Assembly: GCF_001592005.1 (NCBI RefSeq)
Contig: NZ_BCVZ01000006.1
Coordinates: 1 to 64,000, forward strand
Direction of reading: 5' to 3'
From: Bacillus sonorensis NBRC 101234 = KCTC 13918
GTDB taxonomy: Bacteria; Bacillota; Bacilli; Bacillales; Bacillaceae
Length of the DNA: 64,000 nucleotides
This document shows positions 36,850-46,692 of this stretch, one piece after another; position 1 is the first letter of the stretch; each line of letters opens with the position of its first letter. The position numbers and the translations under genes were made by a program. A model generated the notes under the pieces. It saw only the letters and a list, made by a program, of their open reading frames with translations, was not told the DNA's origin and did no database searches.

Positions 36850-37515
36850 CTAGAATTCCTGATTGTTTTTTTCCGTCACATGCTTTACTCCGATCCACTT
36901 TTTGCCGACATTCGAGTATCTTGTGTTTGTCATCGTCACGGTGCTTGTCGAGCTGTCCGTTCTGAAAATGGCTTCCTTCATGTTGGTGATGGTGCAGCTG
37001 TCAATCACGACGGAAGTCTTAAAGGTTGAGCCGCCGAGCTGGCGAATGAACTTGCCCCCTTGATCAGCGGTGAAGTTTTTCACCGTAAACGTGCTTGCTT
37101 TGTTGATTTGAAAAATCTTATCTGAGGCCAGGCGCGCAGATCCGCCGTTGATCGTGACATTTCCCTTTTGTTTCACAGTCAGGGCGTCCTCTCCGACATC
37201 CTCCCAAACGACATTATTGATCGAAGCGTTTCCGTAAGTGTGAACGCCATCAGCAGCCGGTGCGCCAAGCACGACATTTTTCAGCGTCGCCCCATCCTCC
37301 ACCTTGAAAATCGGTTTTTGGCCTTCTTTCTGACTGCCGTCGCCAAGCTCCGGACCAGCCGTAAAACGCTGTCCTTTTCCATCATAAGTCTTCCCTTTTT
37401 CAACGACAATCGTTTGATGGACGACCTCTGCGGCAGAGGCTTTTTCGGGAAAAGCCTGTCCGCACAAACCGGCAACCAAACCTGACAGCACGACCAAACC
37501 AGCTAATTTTTTCAT
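36850..37515 (-). CDS. pelC: Secreted pectate lyase, PL3 family
   Basis: 221 residues, the B. subtilis PelC/YvpA length and position. Cleaves polygalacturonate by beta-elimination outside the cell. Signal peptide 1-28 (KASAAE). The rest is a small parallel beta-helix typical of PL3: repeats such as NVVLGAPAADGVHTYGNASI, then NNVVWEDVGEDALTVK with the conserved DVGEDA, and GKFIRQLGGSTFKT. AGGAGGG precedes the ATG on the minus strand. A SigA-type promoter lies about 120 nt upstream, leaving a long leader. Confidence 0.95.
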   Translation of the reverse strand: MKKLAGLVVLSGLVAGLCGQAFPEKASAAEVVHQTIVVEKGKTYDGKGQRFTAGPELGDGSQKEGQKPIFKVEDGATLKNVVLGAPAADGVHTYGNASINNVVWEDVGEDALTVKQKGNVTINGGSARLASDKIFQINKASTFTVKNFTADQGGKFIRQLGGSTFKTSVVIDSCTITNMKEAIFRTDSSTSTVTMTNTRYSNVGKKWIGVKHVTEKNNQEF

Positions 37516-37638
37516 GACTGAAACCCTCCTAAAGATTTAGTTTTGGCTGACATTCAGCCATGTCTCCTGCCTTCATCCCTGCCGTCATTTTCGTTCTGGT
37601 TCTTTTGCATCGAAAGTGAGACATCTAATTTCGCTATT

Positions 37639-37667
37639 ATCATAAAAGGATATCTCGCGATTGTAAA
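37639..37667 (-). promoter_or_regulatory. SigA promoter of pelC
   Basis: Read on the minus strand: TTTACA, 17-nt spacer, TATGAT. The resulting leader of about 115 nt contains a GGCTGAATGTCAGCC hairpin before the ribosome-binding site. The sequence TGAGACATC occurs on the plus strand at 37617-37625 and 37714-37722, on either side of this promoter. Confidence 0.75.
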
Positions 37668-37871
37668 CTAATCATTTCAAAATATGTAAAAATACAGTAA
37701 ATTACACACGGAATGAGACATCGGTTTATTCATTTTTTTAAATCTGTCAATGAAAATTGAGCTATTTTCGAACAGGATAAAAGAATCGATAGAAAAAATT
37801 GCTAGTCATTTCACAATTTTTTCATTTGCTTTCATGTTAAAATTGGAAAAAATGAAAAGGGGAATATGACG

Positions 37872-38906
37872 ATGAAAAAGAAATTGTGGGTATGCATGGC
37901 GCTTTCGGCTATTATTGTATTCTTTACATATGCGAAAGCAGATGCAGCTGAAAAGATGGTTCTCGGCTATACGACGTGGGATGCCGCTTCAGATCAATCG
38001 CTTGCGGCGCATCATGAATATATCAATTCCATCGCCACCGATACATTTGCCTTTAATGAAAACGGAAATATCATCGGCGACAGCCCTGAAAACCAGCTGG
38101 CGCTCGCTAAAAAATACAATATCAAGACATGGGCCGTGATCTCGAATTACAGCGAAGCGATTCAAGATTTTGACGGCGATCTCGCGTCAAAAGTCATGAA
38201 AAACGCAACAATCAAAAAACGATTCGCCAGTCAGCTTGTAAAGCTGGCAAAAGAGCATGGCTATCATGGCGTCAATATCGATTTTGAAGCGGTTTTTCCG
38301 AATGAGCGGGCGGATTATTCAAGCTTCATCCAATATGTTGCAGACACTTTGAAGAAAGAGCAGATCCAAACGATGGTTTCTGTACCTGCCAAAAGTGCGG
38401 ATGATCAGGAGGATGAATGGAGCTGGCCTTACGATTATGCAAAGATTGGACGGGCCGCCGACTATGTGCAAGTCATGACATATGACGAGCATGGCAGCTG
38501 GAGCGAGCCTGGTTCTGTAGCAAGTATGGGCTGGATCACAAGCTCTCTTGATTTTGCGGTTCAGGAAATAAGGGCCGATAAAGTGGTCATGGGTATTCCT
38601 GCATACGGGTATGATTGGGATGAAACAAATCAAGAAAACAATACGATGAAGCAGTGGAATGAGATTCAGTCGCTCATAAAAGAGACGGGGGCCAGACCCG
38701 TATATGATAAACAGACAGCTTCAATGACGTTTTCATATGTCGATCAGAAGGGGCATCAGCATGTTGTCTGGTATGAAAATGAAGACACCGTGGAAATGAA
38801 AAGCCGCCTTTCAGTCGAATATCAAATTGCAGGGGTTTCTGTCTATGCACTAGGCCATGAATCCGAGTCTTTTTGGCAGGCTGTTCAAAAAGGAACAAAA
38901 TCGTAA
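37872..38906 (+). CDS. Secreted GH18 family glycoside hydrolase
   Basis: 344 residues from ATG 37872; ATG 37866 abuts the AAAAGGGGAA ribosome-binding site. Signal peptide 1-27 (DAAE). A single GH18 TIM barrel of the spore-lytic/YaaH-SleL kind without LysM repeats. The catalytic strand reads YHGVNIDFEAV, so the usual first Asp of DxxDxE is His while the second Asp and the acid Glu are kept. Downstream motifs MTYDEHG and GIPAYGYDW are normal. Likely acts on N-acetylglucosamine polymers (peptidoglycan or chitin). It interrupts the pelC-yvpB pair seen in B. subtilis. Confidence 0.88.
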   Translation: MKKKLWVCMALSAIIVFFTYAKADAAEKMVLGYTTWDAASDQSLAAHHEYINSIATDTFAFNENGNIIGDSPENQLALAKKYNIKTWAVISNYSEAIQDFDGDLASKVMKNATIKKRFASQLVKLAKEHGYHGVNIDFEAVFPNERADYSSFIQYVADTLKKEQIQTMVSVPAKSADDQEDEWSWPYDYAKIGRAADYVQVMTYDEHGSWSEPGSVASMGWITSSLDFAVQEIRADKVVMGIPAYGYDWDETNQENNTMKQWNEIQSLIKETGARPVYDKQTASMTFSYVDQKGHQHVVWYENEDTVEMKSRLSVEYQIAGVSVYALGHESESFWQAVQKGTKS

Positions 38907-38919
38907 CGGAAACGCAGGC

Positions 38920-38965
38920 CTGCCGGCCAAACTCCTTTAAAGGAGCTTGGCCGGCGGTTTTTTTA
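38920..38965 (+). terminator. Terminator of the GH18 gene
   Basis: Long stem: TGCCGGCCAAACTCCTTT (38921-38938) pairs with AAAGGAGCTTGGCCGGCG (38939-38956) with few mismatches, then seven T. Confidence 0.93.
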
Positions 38966-38976
38966 TTTATACGCAT

Positions 38977-39007
38977 AAAGAAAGAGGCTGGTGATGAGTC
39001 CGGCCTC
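38977..39007 (-). terminator. Terminator of yvpB
   Basis: On the minus strand GAGGCCGG / CCAGCCTC stem followed by TTTCTTT, 11 bases after the yvpB stop. Confidence 0.75.
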
Positions 39008-39017
39008 ATTTTCTTTT

Positions 39018-39746
39018 TTAGGAAGCAATCACAATCGCTTGATTCCCCATTTGCTCCCATGACTGTTCGAAATTGTCTTTGTCGGTTTTTCTGTTTTTAT
39101 AACCGTATGGATCGTTTACATACACGTGGTTCTGATCATAGCCTGTGACCACCACGCTGTGGACGCTGTATGTCACATCAACTTTGCCTGAGGGCGTTTC
39201 CCATGTTTCCATATCATTCACCGGGGTGAATTTTACGGTGGTAATCACCCAGACCGGCCTCCCGCGATTTAATTGCTCGTAGATGGCTTCAGGTTTGCTT
39301 CCCGTTAAGTCGATGACTTTATTTCCGGCATATGATTGGGCCAGCTCATAAACCGGTCCGTGGTAGACGCTGAGGCCGGGGCCGTTTTCCATATCGCCGA
39401 CAAAGCCGTCGTTAGGGTTTCCTTTTAAGCCGTTTTTATAATGTAAAGGAACTTTTTGGACGTTTTTGGCAAGCTCATTTTTTGTCACATCATGGCCGCT
39501 GTAATTTAAAATCATCGCCAAGCTGGCTACTTCGCAGCCATTAAAAAGCTTGGGCGGGTCCATTTGCTTAATCAAAGGGACGTCGAGCGGCTTGATTTCA
39601 TCCTTTATGTTTTGGCTGCCCAAAATCTGACCGCTTTTTAGCATGTCGGTTAACGGGCTGAATGCATCTTTGGAAAACAATATGAAAATGGCGAATATAA
39701 CAGCTGCTAAGAAGAAAGTAAGGAAAAGTGTTTTGAAAAATTTCAT
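39018..39746 (-). CDS. yvpB: Membrane-anchored C39-like cysteine peptidase YvpB
   Basis: 242 residues. N-terminal signal anchor at about 5-24, then a papain-fold C39-like domain. Nucleophile Cys in NGCEVASLAMIL (about residue 70), His in YSVHSVVVTGYD, and Asp in VYVNDPYGY complete the triad. Unlike bacteriocin-processing C39 domains it is not fused to an ABC transporter, so it probably works on the outer face of the membrane on an unknown substrate. AGGAGACTC precedes the ATG. Same position as in B. subtilis, apart from the inserted GH18 gene. Confidence 0.88.
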   Translation of the reverse strand: MKFFKTLFLTFFLAAVIFAIFILFSKDAFSPLTDMLKSGQILGSQNIKDEIKPLDVPLIKQMDPPKLFNGCEVASLAMILNYSGHDVTKNELAKNVQKVPLHYKNGLKGNPNDGFVGDMENGPGLSVYHGPVYELAQSYAGNKVIDLTGSKPEAIYEQLNRGRPVWVITTVKFTPVNDMETWETPSGKVDVTYSVHSVVVTGYDQNHVYVNDPYGYKNRKTDKDNFEQSWEQMGNQAIVIAS

Positions 39747-39804
39747 ATGAGTCTCCTGTTCCCGTTCATGATCTATATGAATAAATGAATTGCGTTCTTG
39801 ATTA

Positions 39805-39833
39805 ATTATATCATCAAGTGGTTCTTTAGATAA
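39805..39833 (-). promoter_or_regulatory. Extended -10 promoter of yvpB
   Basis: Minus strand: TTATCT, 17-nt spacer, TATAAT with TGA directly before it; about 58 nt upstream of the start. Confidence 0.65.
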
Positions 39834-39885
39834 GTTATCATTTTACAGACCGTGGGCTGTCCGAATTTTCCGGCTGTTATTGATT

Positions 39886-39913
39886 TTGATTCTTTTATCT
39901 GTTAGCATATTAT
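39886..39913 (+). promoter_or_regulatory. SigA promoter of the his operon
   Basis: TTGATT (39886-39891), 16-nt spacer, TATTAT (39908-39913). The leader of about 55 nt is too short for a T-box, and I see none. Confidence 0.65.
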
Positions 39914-39974
39914 CATATTAGCGAACTAAAGGATTCGGAATTTTCCTTCTAACGTATATGGGGGTGCAAGTCAG

Positions 39975-41150
39975 ATGTTTATGTTCGAAAAACCGCACGG
40001 CATGAGAGATACACTGCCGGGGCTCTATGAAACGAAGAAAAGGGTGCGCTCTTCATTGACAGAGGTCATGGGTCTGTGGGGATATGAATTCATGGAGACG
40101 CCGACGCTGGAGTTCTATGAGACGGTCGGCGTACAGTCGGCCATTTTGGAGCAGCAGCTTTTTAAGCTGCTTGATCAGGAAGGAAAGACCCTTGTGTTAA
40201 GGCCTGATATGACGGGGCCGATCGCAAGGGTGGCGGCTTCAAAGCTTCTTAAAGAGCATCATCCGATTCGTGTCGGATATGCGGCGAATGTATTCAGAGC
40301 GCAGGAACGGGAAGGCGGCCGACCCGCAGAATTTGAACAAGTCGGAGTCGAATTAATCGGGGATGGTTCGACAAGCGCTGATGCCGAGGTGATTGCGCTT
40401 GTGGTATGCTCGCTCAAAAAGGCGGGGCTTACATCTTTCAAAATTTCGATCGGCCATATCGGAATCGCAGACGCTTTATTTATGGAGGTTCTGGGTAATG
40501 AAGAAAGAGCCCATGTGCTGCGGCGTTTTTTATATGAAAAAAACTATGTCGGCTACCGCGAGCATGTGAAAGCTTTGAACCTATCATCAATCGATAAAAA
40601 CCGGCTGCTCGAGCTCCTGGAGCTGAGGGGCGGTATTGAAACATGCGGCGCTGCTAAAGCCATCGTCGATTCTGAAAAAGGAAAGAATGCGATCTCAGAG
40701 CTGGAGACGCTTTGGCAGACGCTCGGCGACTATGAATGCGCAGATGATGTAAAGCTCGATTTGAGCATGGTCAGCCATATGAGCTATTATACGGGCATTT
40801 TATTTGAGATATACGCTGAAAACGTAGGATTCCCGATCGGAAATGGAGGGCGCTATGACCAGCTTCTCGGCCGATTCGAATCCCCCGCCCCGGCCACGGG
40901 TTTCGGGATTCGAATCGACAGGCTGCTTGAAGCGTTGAATCCGGAAGATGAAACGGAAAAAATAGATGTCGTCATTTTCAGCACAGAGCAAAGGGCAGAA
41001 GCGATCAAGTTTGCCGGAGAGGAGCGGCGGAAGGGCAAAAAAGTCGTTCTTCAGGATTTAGCGGGGATCGAAAACATCGACCAGATGACAAAGTACTTTC
41101 GAAACGTGGCCTACTTTATCGGTTCCAGAAAGGAAGAGCAGCATGGGTAA
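39975..41150 (+). CDS. hisZ: ATP phosphoribosyltransferase regulatory subunit HisZ
   Basis: 391 residues. Class II histidyl-tRNA synthetase-like protein without synthetase activity. It forms a complex with short-form HisG and confers activity and histidine feedback. Motif-2-like region [21 protein letters not shown] and motif 3 near [14 protein letters not shown] are visible. GGGGGTGC ribosome-binding site before ATG 39975. First gene of an eight-gene operon; overlaps hisG by 8 bases. Confidence 0.96.
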   Translation: MFMFEKPHGMRDTLPGLYETKKRVRSSLTEVMGLWGYEFMETPTLEFYETVGVQSAILEQQLFKLLDQEGKTLVLRPDMTGPIARVAASKLLKEHHPIRVGYAANVFRAQEREGGRPAEFEQVGVELIGDGSTSADAEVIALVVCSLKKAGLTSFKISIGHIGIADALFMEVLGNEERAHVLRRFLYEKNYVGYREHVKALNLSSIDKNRLLELLELRGGIETCGAAKAIVDSEKGKNAISELETLWQTLGDYECADDVKLDLSMVSHMSYYTGILFEIYAENVGFPIGNGGRYDQLLGRFESPAPATGFGIRIDRLLEALNPEDETEKIDVVIFSTEQRAEAIKFAGEERRKGKKVVLQDLAGIENIDQMTKYFRNVAYFIGSRKEEQHG

Positions 41151-41784
41151 ACAATTGACGATTGCGATGCCGAAAGGACGGATTTTTGATGAAGCTGCCG
41201 GTCTGCTTCGGCAAGCCGGCTACCGGCTTCCGGAAGAATTTGAGGATTCAAGAAAGCTGATCATCGATGTGCCTGAAGAAAGCCTTCGCTTTATCCTAGC
41301 AAAGCCGATGGATGTCACGACATATGTGGAACATGGCGTGGCAGACGTCGGAATCGCAGGCAAAGACGTCATGCTTGAAGAAGAGCGTGATGTCTACGAG
41401 GTCCTTGATTTGAACATCAGCAAATGCCGCCTTGCAGTAGCGGGATTACCGCAGACGGCCGCCGGCGGTGTTGCGCCGAGAGTGGCGACAAAATATCCGA
41501 ATGTCGCATCAAGCTATTTCAGAGAACAGGGAGAGCAGGTCGAAATCATTAAGCTGAATGGTTCAATTGAGCTTGCTCCGCTCATCGGCCTTGCCGACCG
41601 GATCGTCGATATCGTCTCAACAGGACAGACGCTGAAAGAAAACGGCCTTGTCGAAATTGAGAAAATTTGCGACATCACTTCACGGTTTATCGTGAATCCG
41701 GTCAGCTACCGGATGAAAGATAGTGTCATTGATGAAATGGCTTCACGGCTTTCACTTATTGTGGAAGGGGAAAAGACAATATGA
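41143..41784 (+). CDS. hisG: ATP phosphoribosyltransferase, short form
   Basis: 213 residues: the short form lacking the C-terminal regulatory domain, which matches the presence of HisZ. Catalyses the first step of histidine synthesis (ATP plus PRPP). Conserved [20 protein letters not shown] and [20 protein letters not shown]. Overlaps hisD by 4 bases (ATGA). Confidence 0.97.
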   Translation: MGKQLTIAMPKGRIFDEAAGLLRQAGYRLPEEFEDSRKLIIDVPEESLRFILAKPMDVTTYVEHGVADVGIAGKDVMLEEERDVYEVLDLNISKCRLAVAGLPQTAAGGVAPRVATKYPNVASSYFREQGEQVEIIKLNGSIELAPLIGLADRIVDIVSTGQTLKENGLVEIEKICDITSRFIVNPVSYRMKDSVIDEMASRLSLIVEGEKTI

Positions 41785-43061
41785 AGATTAAGTCTATTAG
41801 CGGGAATGCCGCTGTTTCGCTAAAAAGGTCGATCAGCTCCGGTACGGAAGAACAAAGAAAAACAGTGCTTGCGATTATTGATGAAGTAAAAAAGAGCGGG
41901 GATGCCGCTGTTGCCGCTTTTACAAAGCGGTTTGACGGCGCAGAAGTATCGGCTCCGCACGTTTCCGAACAGGAAATCAAAGAAGCGTACGGCATGCTGA
42001 AGCAGGATGATATTGAAACATTGAAATCAGCGATTCATAACATTAAAGAATATCATGAACGGCAGCTGTCTTCTTCATGGTTTTACTACAGAAAGGACGG
42101 AACGATGCTCGGCCAAAAAATCACGCCGCTTGATTCGGCGGGCGTTTATGTACCTGGAGGGACGGCGGCTTACCCGTCATCCGTTCTGATGAATGTGATT
42201 CCGGCTCTTGTCGCAGGCGTCGGGCGAATCGTCATCGCTTCTCCCCCTGGCAAGGATGGCAGGCTGTCTCCCGGGGTGCTTGTAGCGGCGGCGGAGCTCG
42301 GTGTAGAAGAAATATACAAAATGGGAGGGGCCCAGGCGATTGCGGCTTTGGCATATGGAACGGAAACGATTGCCCCTGTCGATAAAATCACGGGGCCGGG
42401 CAACATTTATGTCGCCTTGGCTAAACGCGAAGTATTCGGCCAGGTTGACATCGATATGATCGCAGGGCCGAGCGAAATCGCCGTTCTCGCAGATCAGACG
42501 GCAAATCCGCGGGAAATCGCCGCAGACCTCCTTTCACAGGCCGAGCATGACGCGATGGCATCAAGCGTGCTTGTTACCGATTCCCGAATTCTTGCTGAAG
42601 CTGTAAGGAAAGAAGTGGATCAACAGCTTGAGCGCTTGCCGAGAAAAGAGATTGCCCGGCGGTCCATTGAGAATCACGGCTGTATTTATGTAGCGGAAAC
42701 ACTTGCTGATGCTGTCTCCGCAATCAATGAGCTAGCCCCTGAACACCTTGAAATCTTGACGGAACAGCCAGAAGCGCTGCTGGGGAAAATCAAGCATGCC
42801 GGCGCGATTTTCCTGGGGCGCTACAGCTCGGAGCCTGTCGGAGATTATTTTGCGGGTCCCAATCATGTGCTGCCGACCAATGGTACAGCCAAATTCTCAA
42901 GCCCGCTCGGCGTCAGCGATTTTCAAAAGCGGTCGAGCATTATTTCATACAGCAGGGAAGCGTTTGAAGCAAACGCCGGAAAAATAGCTGCGTTTGCCAG
43001 AATGGAAGGGCTTGAAGCCCATGCTAGAGCGATTGAATCCAGAAACCGGGAGGAAGACTGA
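41781..43061 (+). CDS. hisD: Histidinol dehydrogenase
   Basis: 426 residues. Oxidises histidinol to histidine in two NAD-dependent steps. The zinc and active-site region reads [16 protein letters not shown] and [36 protein letters not shown] and EHLEILTE are also typical. Its stop overlaps the hisB start by one base. Confidence 0.97.
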   Translation: MKIKSISGNAAVSLKRSISSGTEEQRKTVLAIIDEVKKSGDAAVAAFTKRFDGAEVSAPHVSEQEIKEAYGMLKQDDIETLKSAIHNIKEYHERQLSSSWFYYRKDGTMLGQKITPLDSAGVYVPGGTAAYPSSVLMNVIPALVAGVGRIVIASPPGKDGRLSPGVLVAAAELGVEEIYKMGGAQAIAALAYGTETIAPVDKITGPGNIYVALAKREVFGQVDIDMIAGPSEIAVLADQTANPREIAADLLSQAEHDAMASSVLVTDSRILAEAVRKEVDQQLERLPRKEIARRSIENHGCIYVAETLADAVSAINELAPEHLEILTEQPEALLGKIKHAGAIFLGRYSSEPVGDYFAGPNHVLPTNGTAKFSSPLGVSDFQKRSSIISYSREAFEANAGKIAAFARMEGLEAHARAIESRNREED

Positions 43062-43645
43062 TGAGAAAAGCTGAACGGGCAAGAAAAACGAATGAAACGG
43101 ATATTAAGCTGTCTTTCCATATTGATGGTGAAGGGGAGGCGGATATTCAAACTGATGTGCCGTTTATGACGCATATGCTTGATTTATTTACAAAGCACGG
43201 CCAATTCAACCTTTCCGTCGAGGCTAAAGGCGACGTGGAAATCGATGACCACCATACGACAGAGGACATCGGCATTTGTCTCGGTCAGGCGCTTTTGGAG
43301 GCGCTCGGCGACAAAAAAGGCATTAAACGCTACGGAGCAAGCCTGGTGCCGATGGATGAAGCGCTTGCCCAGGTTGCGGTTGATTTGAGCAACAGACCGC
43401 ATCTTGAATATAGAGCGCAGTTTCCCAGTCAGAAAATCGGAACATTTGATACAGAGCTTGTACACGAATTTTTATGGAAGCTGGCCCTTGAAGCGAGAAT
43501 GAACCTTCATGTCATCGTCCATTACGGGATGAATACCCATCATATGATTGAAGCGATTTTTAAAGCGTTGGGCCGCGCCCTTGACGAAGCGACGATGATC
43601 GATCCACGTGTCAAAGGAATTCCATCAACGAAAGGAATGCTGTAA
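43061..43645 (+). CDS. hisB: Imidazoleglycerol-phosphate dehydratase
   Basis: 194 residues, single-function form without the N-terminal phosphatase found in enterobacteria. Two manganese-binding histidine clusters, [14 protein letters not shown] and [18 protein letters not shown] overlaps the hisD stop. Directly abuts hisH. Confidence 0.97.
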   Translation: MRKAERARKTNETDIKLSFHIDGEGEADIQTDVPFMTHMLDLFTKHGQFNLSVEAKGDVEIDDHHTTEDIGICLGQALLEALGDKKGIKRYGASLVPMDEALAQVAVDLSNRPHLEYRAQFPSQKIGTFDTELVHEFLWKLALEARMNLHVIVHYGMNTHHMIEAIFKALGRALDEATMIDPRVKGIPSTKGML

Positions 43646-44284
43646 ATGATCGGTGTCATTGATTATGGGATGGGAAACCTGTACAGCGTCTCAAAAGCGC
43701 TGGAGCGGATCGGAGCGCCCTATATTGTATCAGAGCAGATGAGTGAGCTGCAGAAAGCGGACAGCTATATCCTTCCGGGAGTGGGCGCTTTCCGTGATGC
43801 GATGGAAATTTTAAATAAAACAGGCCTGAAAACCTTTATTCAAGATGCGGTCAGCGAAGGAAAGTTGCTTCTCGGCATTTGCCTCGGTATGCAGCTGTTG
43901 TTCGAAGAAAGCGAAGAACAGGGCAGCACGGAAGGTCTCGGCCTTTTGAAAGGAAAAGTGATCAGGCTTGAGGCGCGCGACGCGGCGGGAAATCGTCTGA
44001 AGGTGCCTCATATGGGCTGGAACCGCCTCGCGATACACCGGGAATCCCCGCTTTTGACGGGGGCTGATGAAGGGTACGCTTATTTTGTTCATTCCTATTA
44101 TGTCAGCGGGATAGATGAGGAAGCGCTGCTGGCAAGCGCTGATTACGGCGTGCGCGTACCGGCCGTCGTCGGCCTCGATCATGTATACGGCGCCCAGTTT
44201 CACCCTGAAAAAAGCAGCACAGTCGGAATGTCGATGTTACAAAGATTCAAACAGCTGACAGAAGAACAGAAGGTGACAAAATGA
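43646..44284 (+). CDS. hisH: Imidazole glycerol phosphate synthase, glutaminase subunit
   Basis: 212 residues. Class I amidotransferase that supplies ammonia to HisF. Nucleophile Cys in [13 protein letters not shown] (about residue 80), with His and Glu in AQFHPEKSS. The start [15 protein letters not shown] is canonical. Overlaps hisA by 4 bases. Confidence 0.97.
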   Translation: MIGVIDYGMGNLYSVSKALERIGAPYIVSEQMSELQKADSYILPGVGAFRDAMEILNKTGLKTFIQDAVSEGKLLLGICLGMQLLFEESEEQGSTEGLGLLKGKVIRLEARDAAGNRLKVPHMGWNRLAIHRESPLLTGADEGYAYFVHSYYVSGIDEEALLASADYGVRVPAVVGLDHVYGAQFHPEKSSTVGMSMLQRFKQLTEEQKVTK

Positions 44285-45018
44285 GCGGATTTACATTATA
44301 CCCGGCGATCGATATGAGAAATGGAAAATGTGTGAGGCTTGTACAAGGAGATTACGCTAAAGAAACAATATACGGAGATTCACCGCTTGAAATGGCGTCA
44401 TTATTTGCTGATGAGGGTGCGGAATGGATTCATCTCGTTGATTTGGACGGCGCAAAAGAAGGAAAAAGAGTCAATCACCGTGATGTAAAAGCGATTGCTG
44501 AAAAACTGAATATCAAAGTTCAGGTCGGCGGGGGCATCAGAACCGAAAAAGATGTTGATGAATATTTGTCAAATGGTGTAGAACGAGTGATTTTAGGGAG
44601 CTCAGCTGTATCAGATCCGGCTTTTGTCAAAAAAATGCTGAAAACATACCGGCGCCATATTGCGATCGGGCTTGATGCAAGAAACGGTTTCGTTTCAACG
44701 GAAGGCTGGCTGGAAACGTCGGAAGTGAAAGCGGTAGAACTTGGCAGAGAGCTTGCGGAGGAAGGCGCTGACGTTTTTATTTTTACAGATATTGCGACAG
44801 ACGGAATGCTGTCCGGACCGAACATTGACAGTACGGTTGAGCTGGCAAAAGCGACCGGAAAACAGGTGATTGCCTCAGGCGGTGTCAGCTCTTTGGCAGA
44901 TCTTGAAGCCCTGGCGGCCCGGCGCTCGGAAGGAGTCGGCGGCGCGATTGTCGGAAAAGCTCTTTATACGAATCAATTCACCGTCTCTAAAGCGCTTGAA
45001 AGGGTGGGGACAACGTGA
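44281..45018 (+). CDS. hisA: ProFAR isomerase
   Basis: 245 residues, (beta-alpha)8 barrel performing the Amadori rearrangement of ProFAR. Catalytic Asp8 in [15 protein letters not shown] and Asp in FTDIATDGM; phosphate loops VGGGIRT and ASGGVSSL. Overlaps the GTG start of hisF by 4 bases. Confidence 0.97.
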   Translation: MSGFTLYPAIDMRNGKCVRLVQGDYAKETIYGDSPLEMASLFADEGAEWIHLVDLDGAKEGKRVNHRDVKAIAEKLNIKVQVGGGIRTEKDVDEYLSNGVERVILGSSAVSDPAFVKKMLKTYRRHIAIGLDARNGFVSTEGWLETSEVKAVELGRELAEEGADVFIFTDIATDGMLSGPNIDSTVELAKATGKQVIASGGVSSLADLEALAARRSEGVGGAIVGKALYTNQFTVSKALERVGTT

Positions 45019-45773
45019 TTACGAAACGCATTATACCGTGTCTGGATGTAAAGGACGGACGCGTCGTCAAAGGAATACAGTTTCTTGAGCTGAAGGACGC
45101 CGGCGATCCGGTTGAACTTGCCGAAGTGTACGACAAAGAAGGAGCCGACGAGCTCGTCTTTCTCGATATCTCCGCTTCCCATGAAGGGAGAAAAACGATG
45201 GTTGACGTTGTGGAAAGAGTGGCGGCGAAGCTCGCGATCCCTTTCACCGTCGGCGGAGGCATCAACCATCTGGAAGATATGAAAACGATTTTGCGGGCCG
45301 GAGCTGATAAAGTCTCCGTCAATACAGCAGCCGTTCTGCGCCCTGAGCTGATTGCGGAAGGCGCGGCCTTCTTCGGCTCCCAATGCATCGTTGTCGCGAT
45401 TGACGCCAAATATGATCAGGATGAAGGCAAATATGTTGTGTACACACACGGCGGCCGGAAAAAGACGGATCTGGAGGTTGTCTCATGGGCGAAGGAAGCC
45501 GTTCAGCGGGGAGCCGGAGAGATTTTGCTGACAAGCATGGATTCCGACGGCGAAAAAAACGGGTTTGATCACAGGCTGACAAAGCTCGTGTCAGAAGCCG
45601 TCCCGGTTCCCGTCATTGCCTCGGGCGGCGCGGGAAATGCCGCACATATGCAAGCCGTGTTTGAAGAAGGCGAAGCTGATGCAGCACTCGCCGCTTCCAT
45701 CTTTCACTATAAAGAAACATCGGTCAAAGAGGTCAAAGCTTATTTAAAAGAGCGCGGGGTGAATATCAGATGA
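45015..45773 (+). CDS. hisF: Imidazole glycerol phosphate synthase, cyclase subunit
   Basis: 252 residues, barrel homologous to HisA. Joins ammonia from HisH to PRFAR, giving imidazole glycerol phosphate and AICAR. Start [20 protein letters not shown], catalytic Asp in PCLDV and Asp in [14 protein letters not shown] start. Overlaps hisI by 4 bases. Confidence 0.97.
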   Translation: MITKRIIPCLDVKDGRVVKGIQFLELKDAGDPVELAEVYDKEGADELVFLDISASHEGRKTMVDVVERVAAKLAIPFTVGGGINHLEDMKTILRAGADKVSVNTAAVLRPELIAEGAAFFGSQCIVVAIDAKYDQDEGKYVVYTHGGRKKTDLEVVSWAKEAVQRGAGEILLTSMDSDGEKNGFDHRLTKLVSEAVPVPVIASGGAGNAAHMQAVFEEGEADAALAASIFHYKETSVKEVKAYLKERGVNIR

Positions 45774-46399
45774 TAAAAGCAGATGAATTGACATTTAATG
45801 AAGCCGGTTTAATCCCGGCGATCGTCCAGGACGCAGCAAGCAAAGAGGTCCTGACATTGGCTTATATGAACAAGGAATCGTTTGAAAAAACGGTGGAAAC
45901 AAAAGAAACGTGGTTTTTCAGCCGCTCCCGCGGAGAGCTGTGGCATAAAGGAGCGACATCAGGAAATGTTCAGCATGTGACAGACATCCGCCTTGATTGC
46001 GACAGTGATGCCCTGGTCGTCCTTGTTGAACCCAAAGGCCCCGCTTGCCATAAAGGAAGCTACAGCTGTTTCTCATCCGTGGAGAACAAAAAAGCGTCAG
46101 GCAGCGATCGGTTTGCCATTATCAATGAGCTTGAGACCGTCATCGCCAAACGGCAGGCAGAAATGCCTGAAGGGGCTTATACAACGTATTTGTTTCAAGA
46201 AGGCCTTGATAAAATATTAAAGAAAGTCGGCGAAGAAGCCGCCGAGGTGATCATCGCTTCGAAAAACCGCGATCATGAAGAATTGAAATGGGAAGCGGCT
46301 GACCTTATCTATCATCTGCTCGTGCTGTTAAGGGAACAGGCCCTTCCGCTTGATGATGTGTTGAACGTGCTGGAAAAACGCCATGAAGGATCAAGCTGA
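45770..46399 (+). CDS. hisI: Bifunctional phosphoribosyl-AMP cyclohydrolase/phosphoribosyl-ATP pyrophosphatase
   Basis: 209 residues carrying steps 2 and 3 of the pathway. The N-terminal HisI cyclohydrolase (1 to about 110) has the zinc/magnesium motif [11 protein letters not shown] and CHKGSYSCF. The C-terminal HisE pyrophosphohydrolase (about 115-205) is an all-helical MazG-like domain with [12 protein letters not shown] and [12 protein letters not shown]. Last gene of the operon. Confidence 0.96.
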   Translation: MIKADELTFNEAGLIPAIVQDAASKEVLTLAYMNKESFEKTVETKETWFFSRSRGELWHKGATSGNVQHVTDIRLDCDSDALVVLVEPKGPACHKGSYSCFSSVENKKASGSDRFAIINELETVIAKRQAEMPEGAYTTYLFQEGLDKILKKVGEEAAEVIIASKNRDHEELKWEAADLIYHLLVLLREQALPLDDVLNVLEKRHEGSS

Positions 46400-46407
46400 C
46401 ACAGACC

Positions 46408-46441
46408 AAAAAATCCAGGCCGTAAAGGTTTGGATTTTTTT
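46408..46441 (+). terminator. Terminator of the his operon
   Basis: AATCCAGGCC pairs imperfectly with GGTTTGGATT, then seven T. Confidence 0.87.
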
Positions 46442-46444
46442 GAT

Positions 46445-46470
46445 TGAAAATCAAGGTGTTCTGCCGATAT
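46445..46470 (+). promoter_or_regulatory. Possible SigD promoter after hisI
   Basis: A perfect GCCGATAT (46463-46470) with TGAA 14 nt upstream (46445-46448), near the SigD consensus TAAA-N15-GCCGATAT. It starts just past the his terminator and points at a 24-codon ORF. Confidence 0.5.
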
Positions 46471-46499
46471 AAATCATCCATCAGAAAGGGAGTGATTCG

Positions 46500-46574
46500 A
46501 TGTCAGGCCGCATGCCGTCAAAGCTTTCTGATGAGGCAGCGAACAGCATGGAAAAAACGATTTTAGTTTCATAA
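46500..46574 (+). CDS. Possible 24-residue peptide
   Basis: ATG 46500 to TAA 46574, starting MSGRMPSKLSDEAANSMEKT, with AAAGGGAGTGA at ideal distance and a SigD-like promoter about 30 nt upstream. The peptide is polar with a short hydrophobic end (ILVS). Not recognised. The strong translation signals are the main argument; so short an ORF can arise by chance. Confidence 0.35.
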   Translation: MSGRMPSKLSDEAANSMEKTILVS

Positions 46575-46649
46575 TCCGCCGCCAAAAGTGGAAAATGCAG
46601 AGAATTCTCTCGGAACTTGTTTTTGATCTGTTAAGCGTGCCGGAAACTA

Positions 46650-46658
46650 TGTTATACT
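46650..46658 (+). promoter_or_regulatory. Extended -10 promoter of yvcD
   Basis: TGTTATACT at 46650-46658, 34 nt before the yvcD start; the -35 region is weak. Confidence 0.55.
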
Positions 46659-46692
46659 ACTCACGGTATACAGTTTGAAATGGAGGGTATCT

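Noticed and set aside
39914..39974. T-box or attenuator before the his operon
   Set aside because: The leader is about 55 nt, too short for a T-box, with no specifier loop or terminator hairpin.
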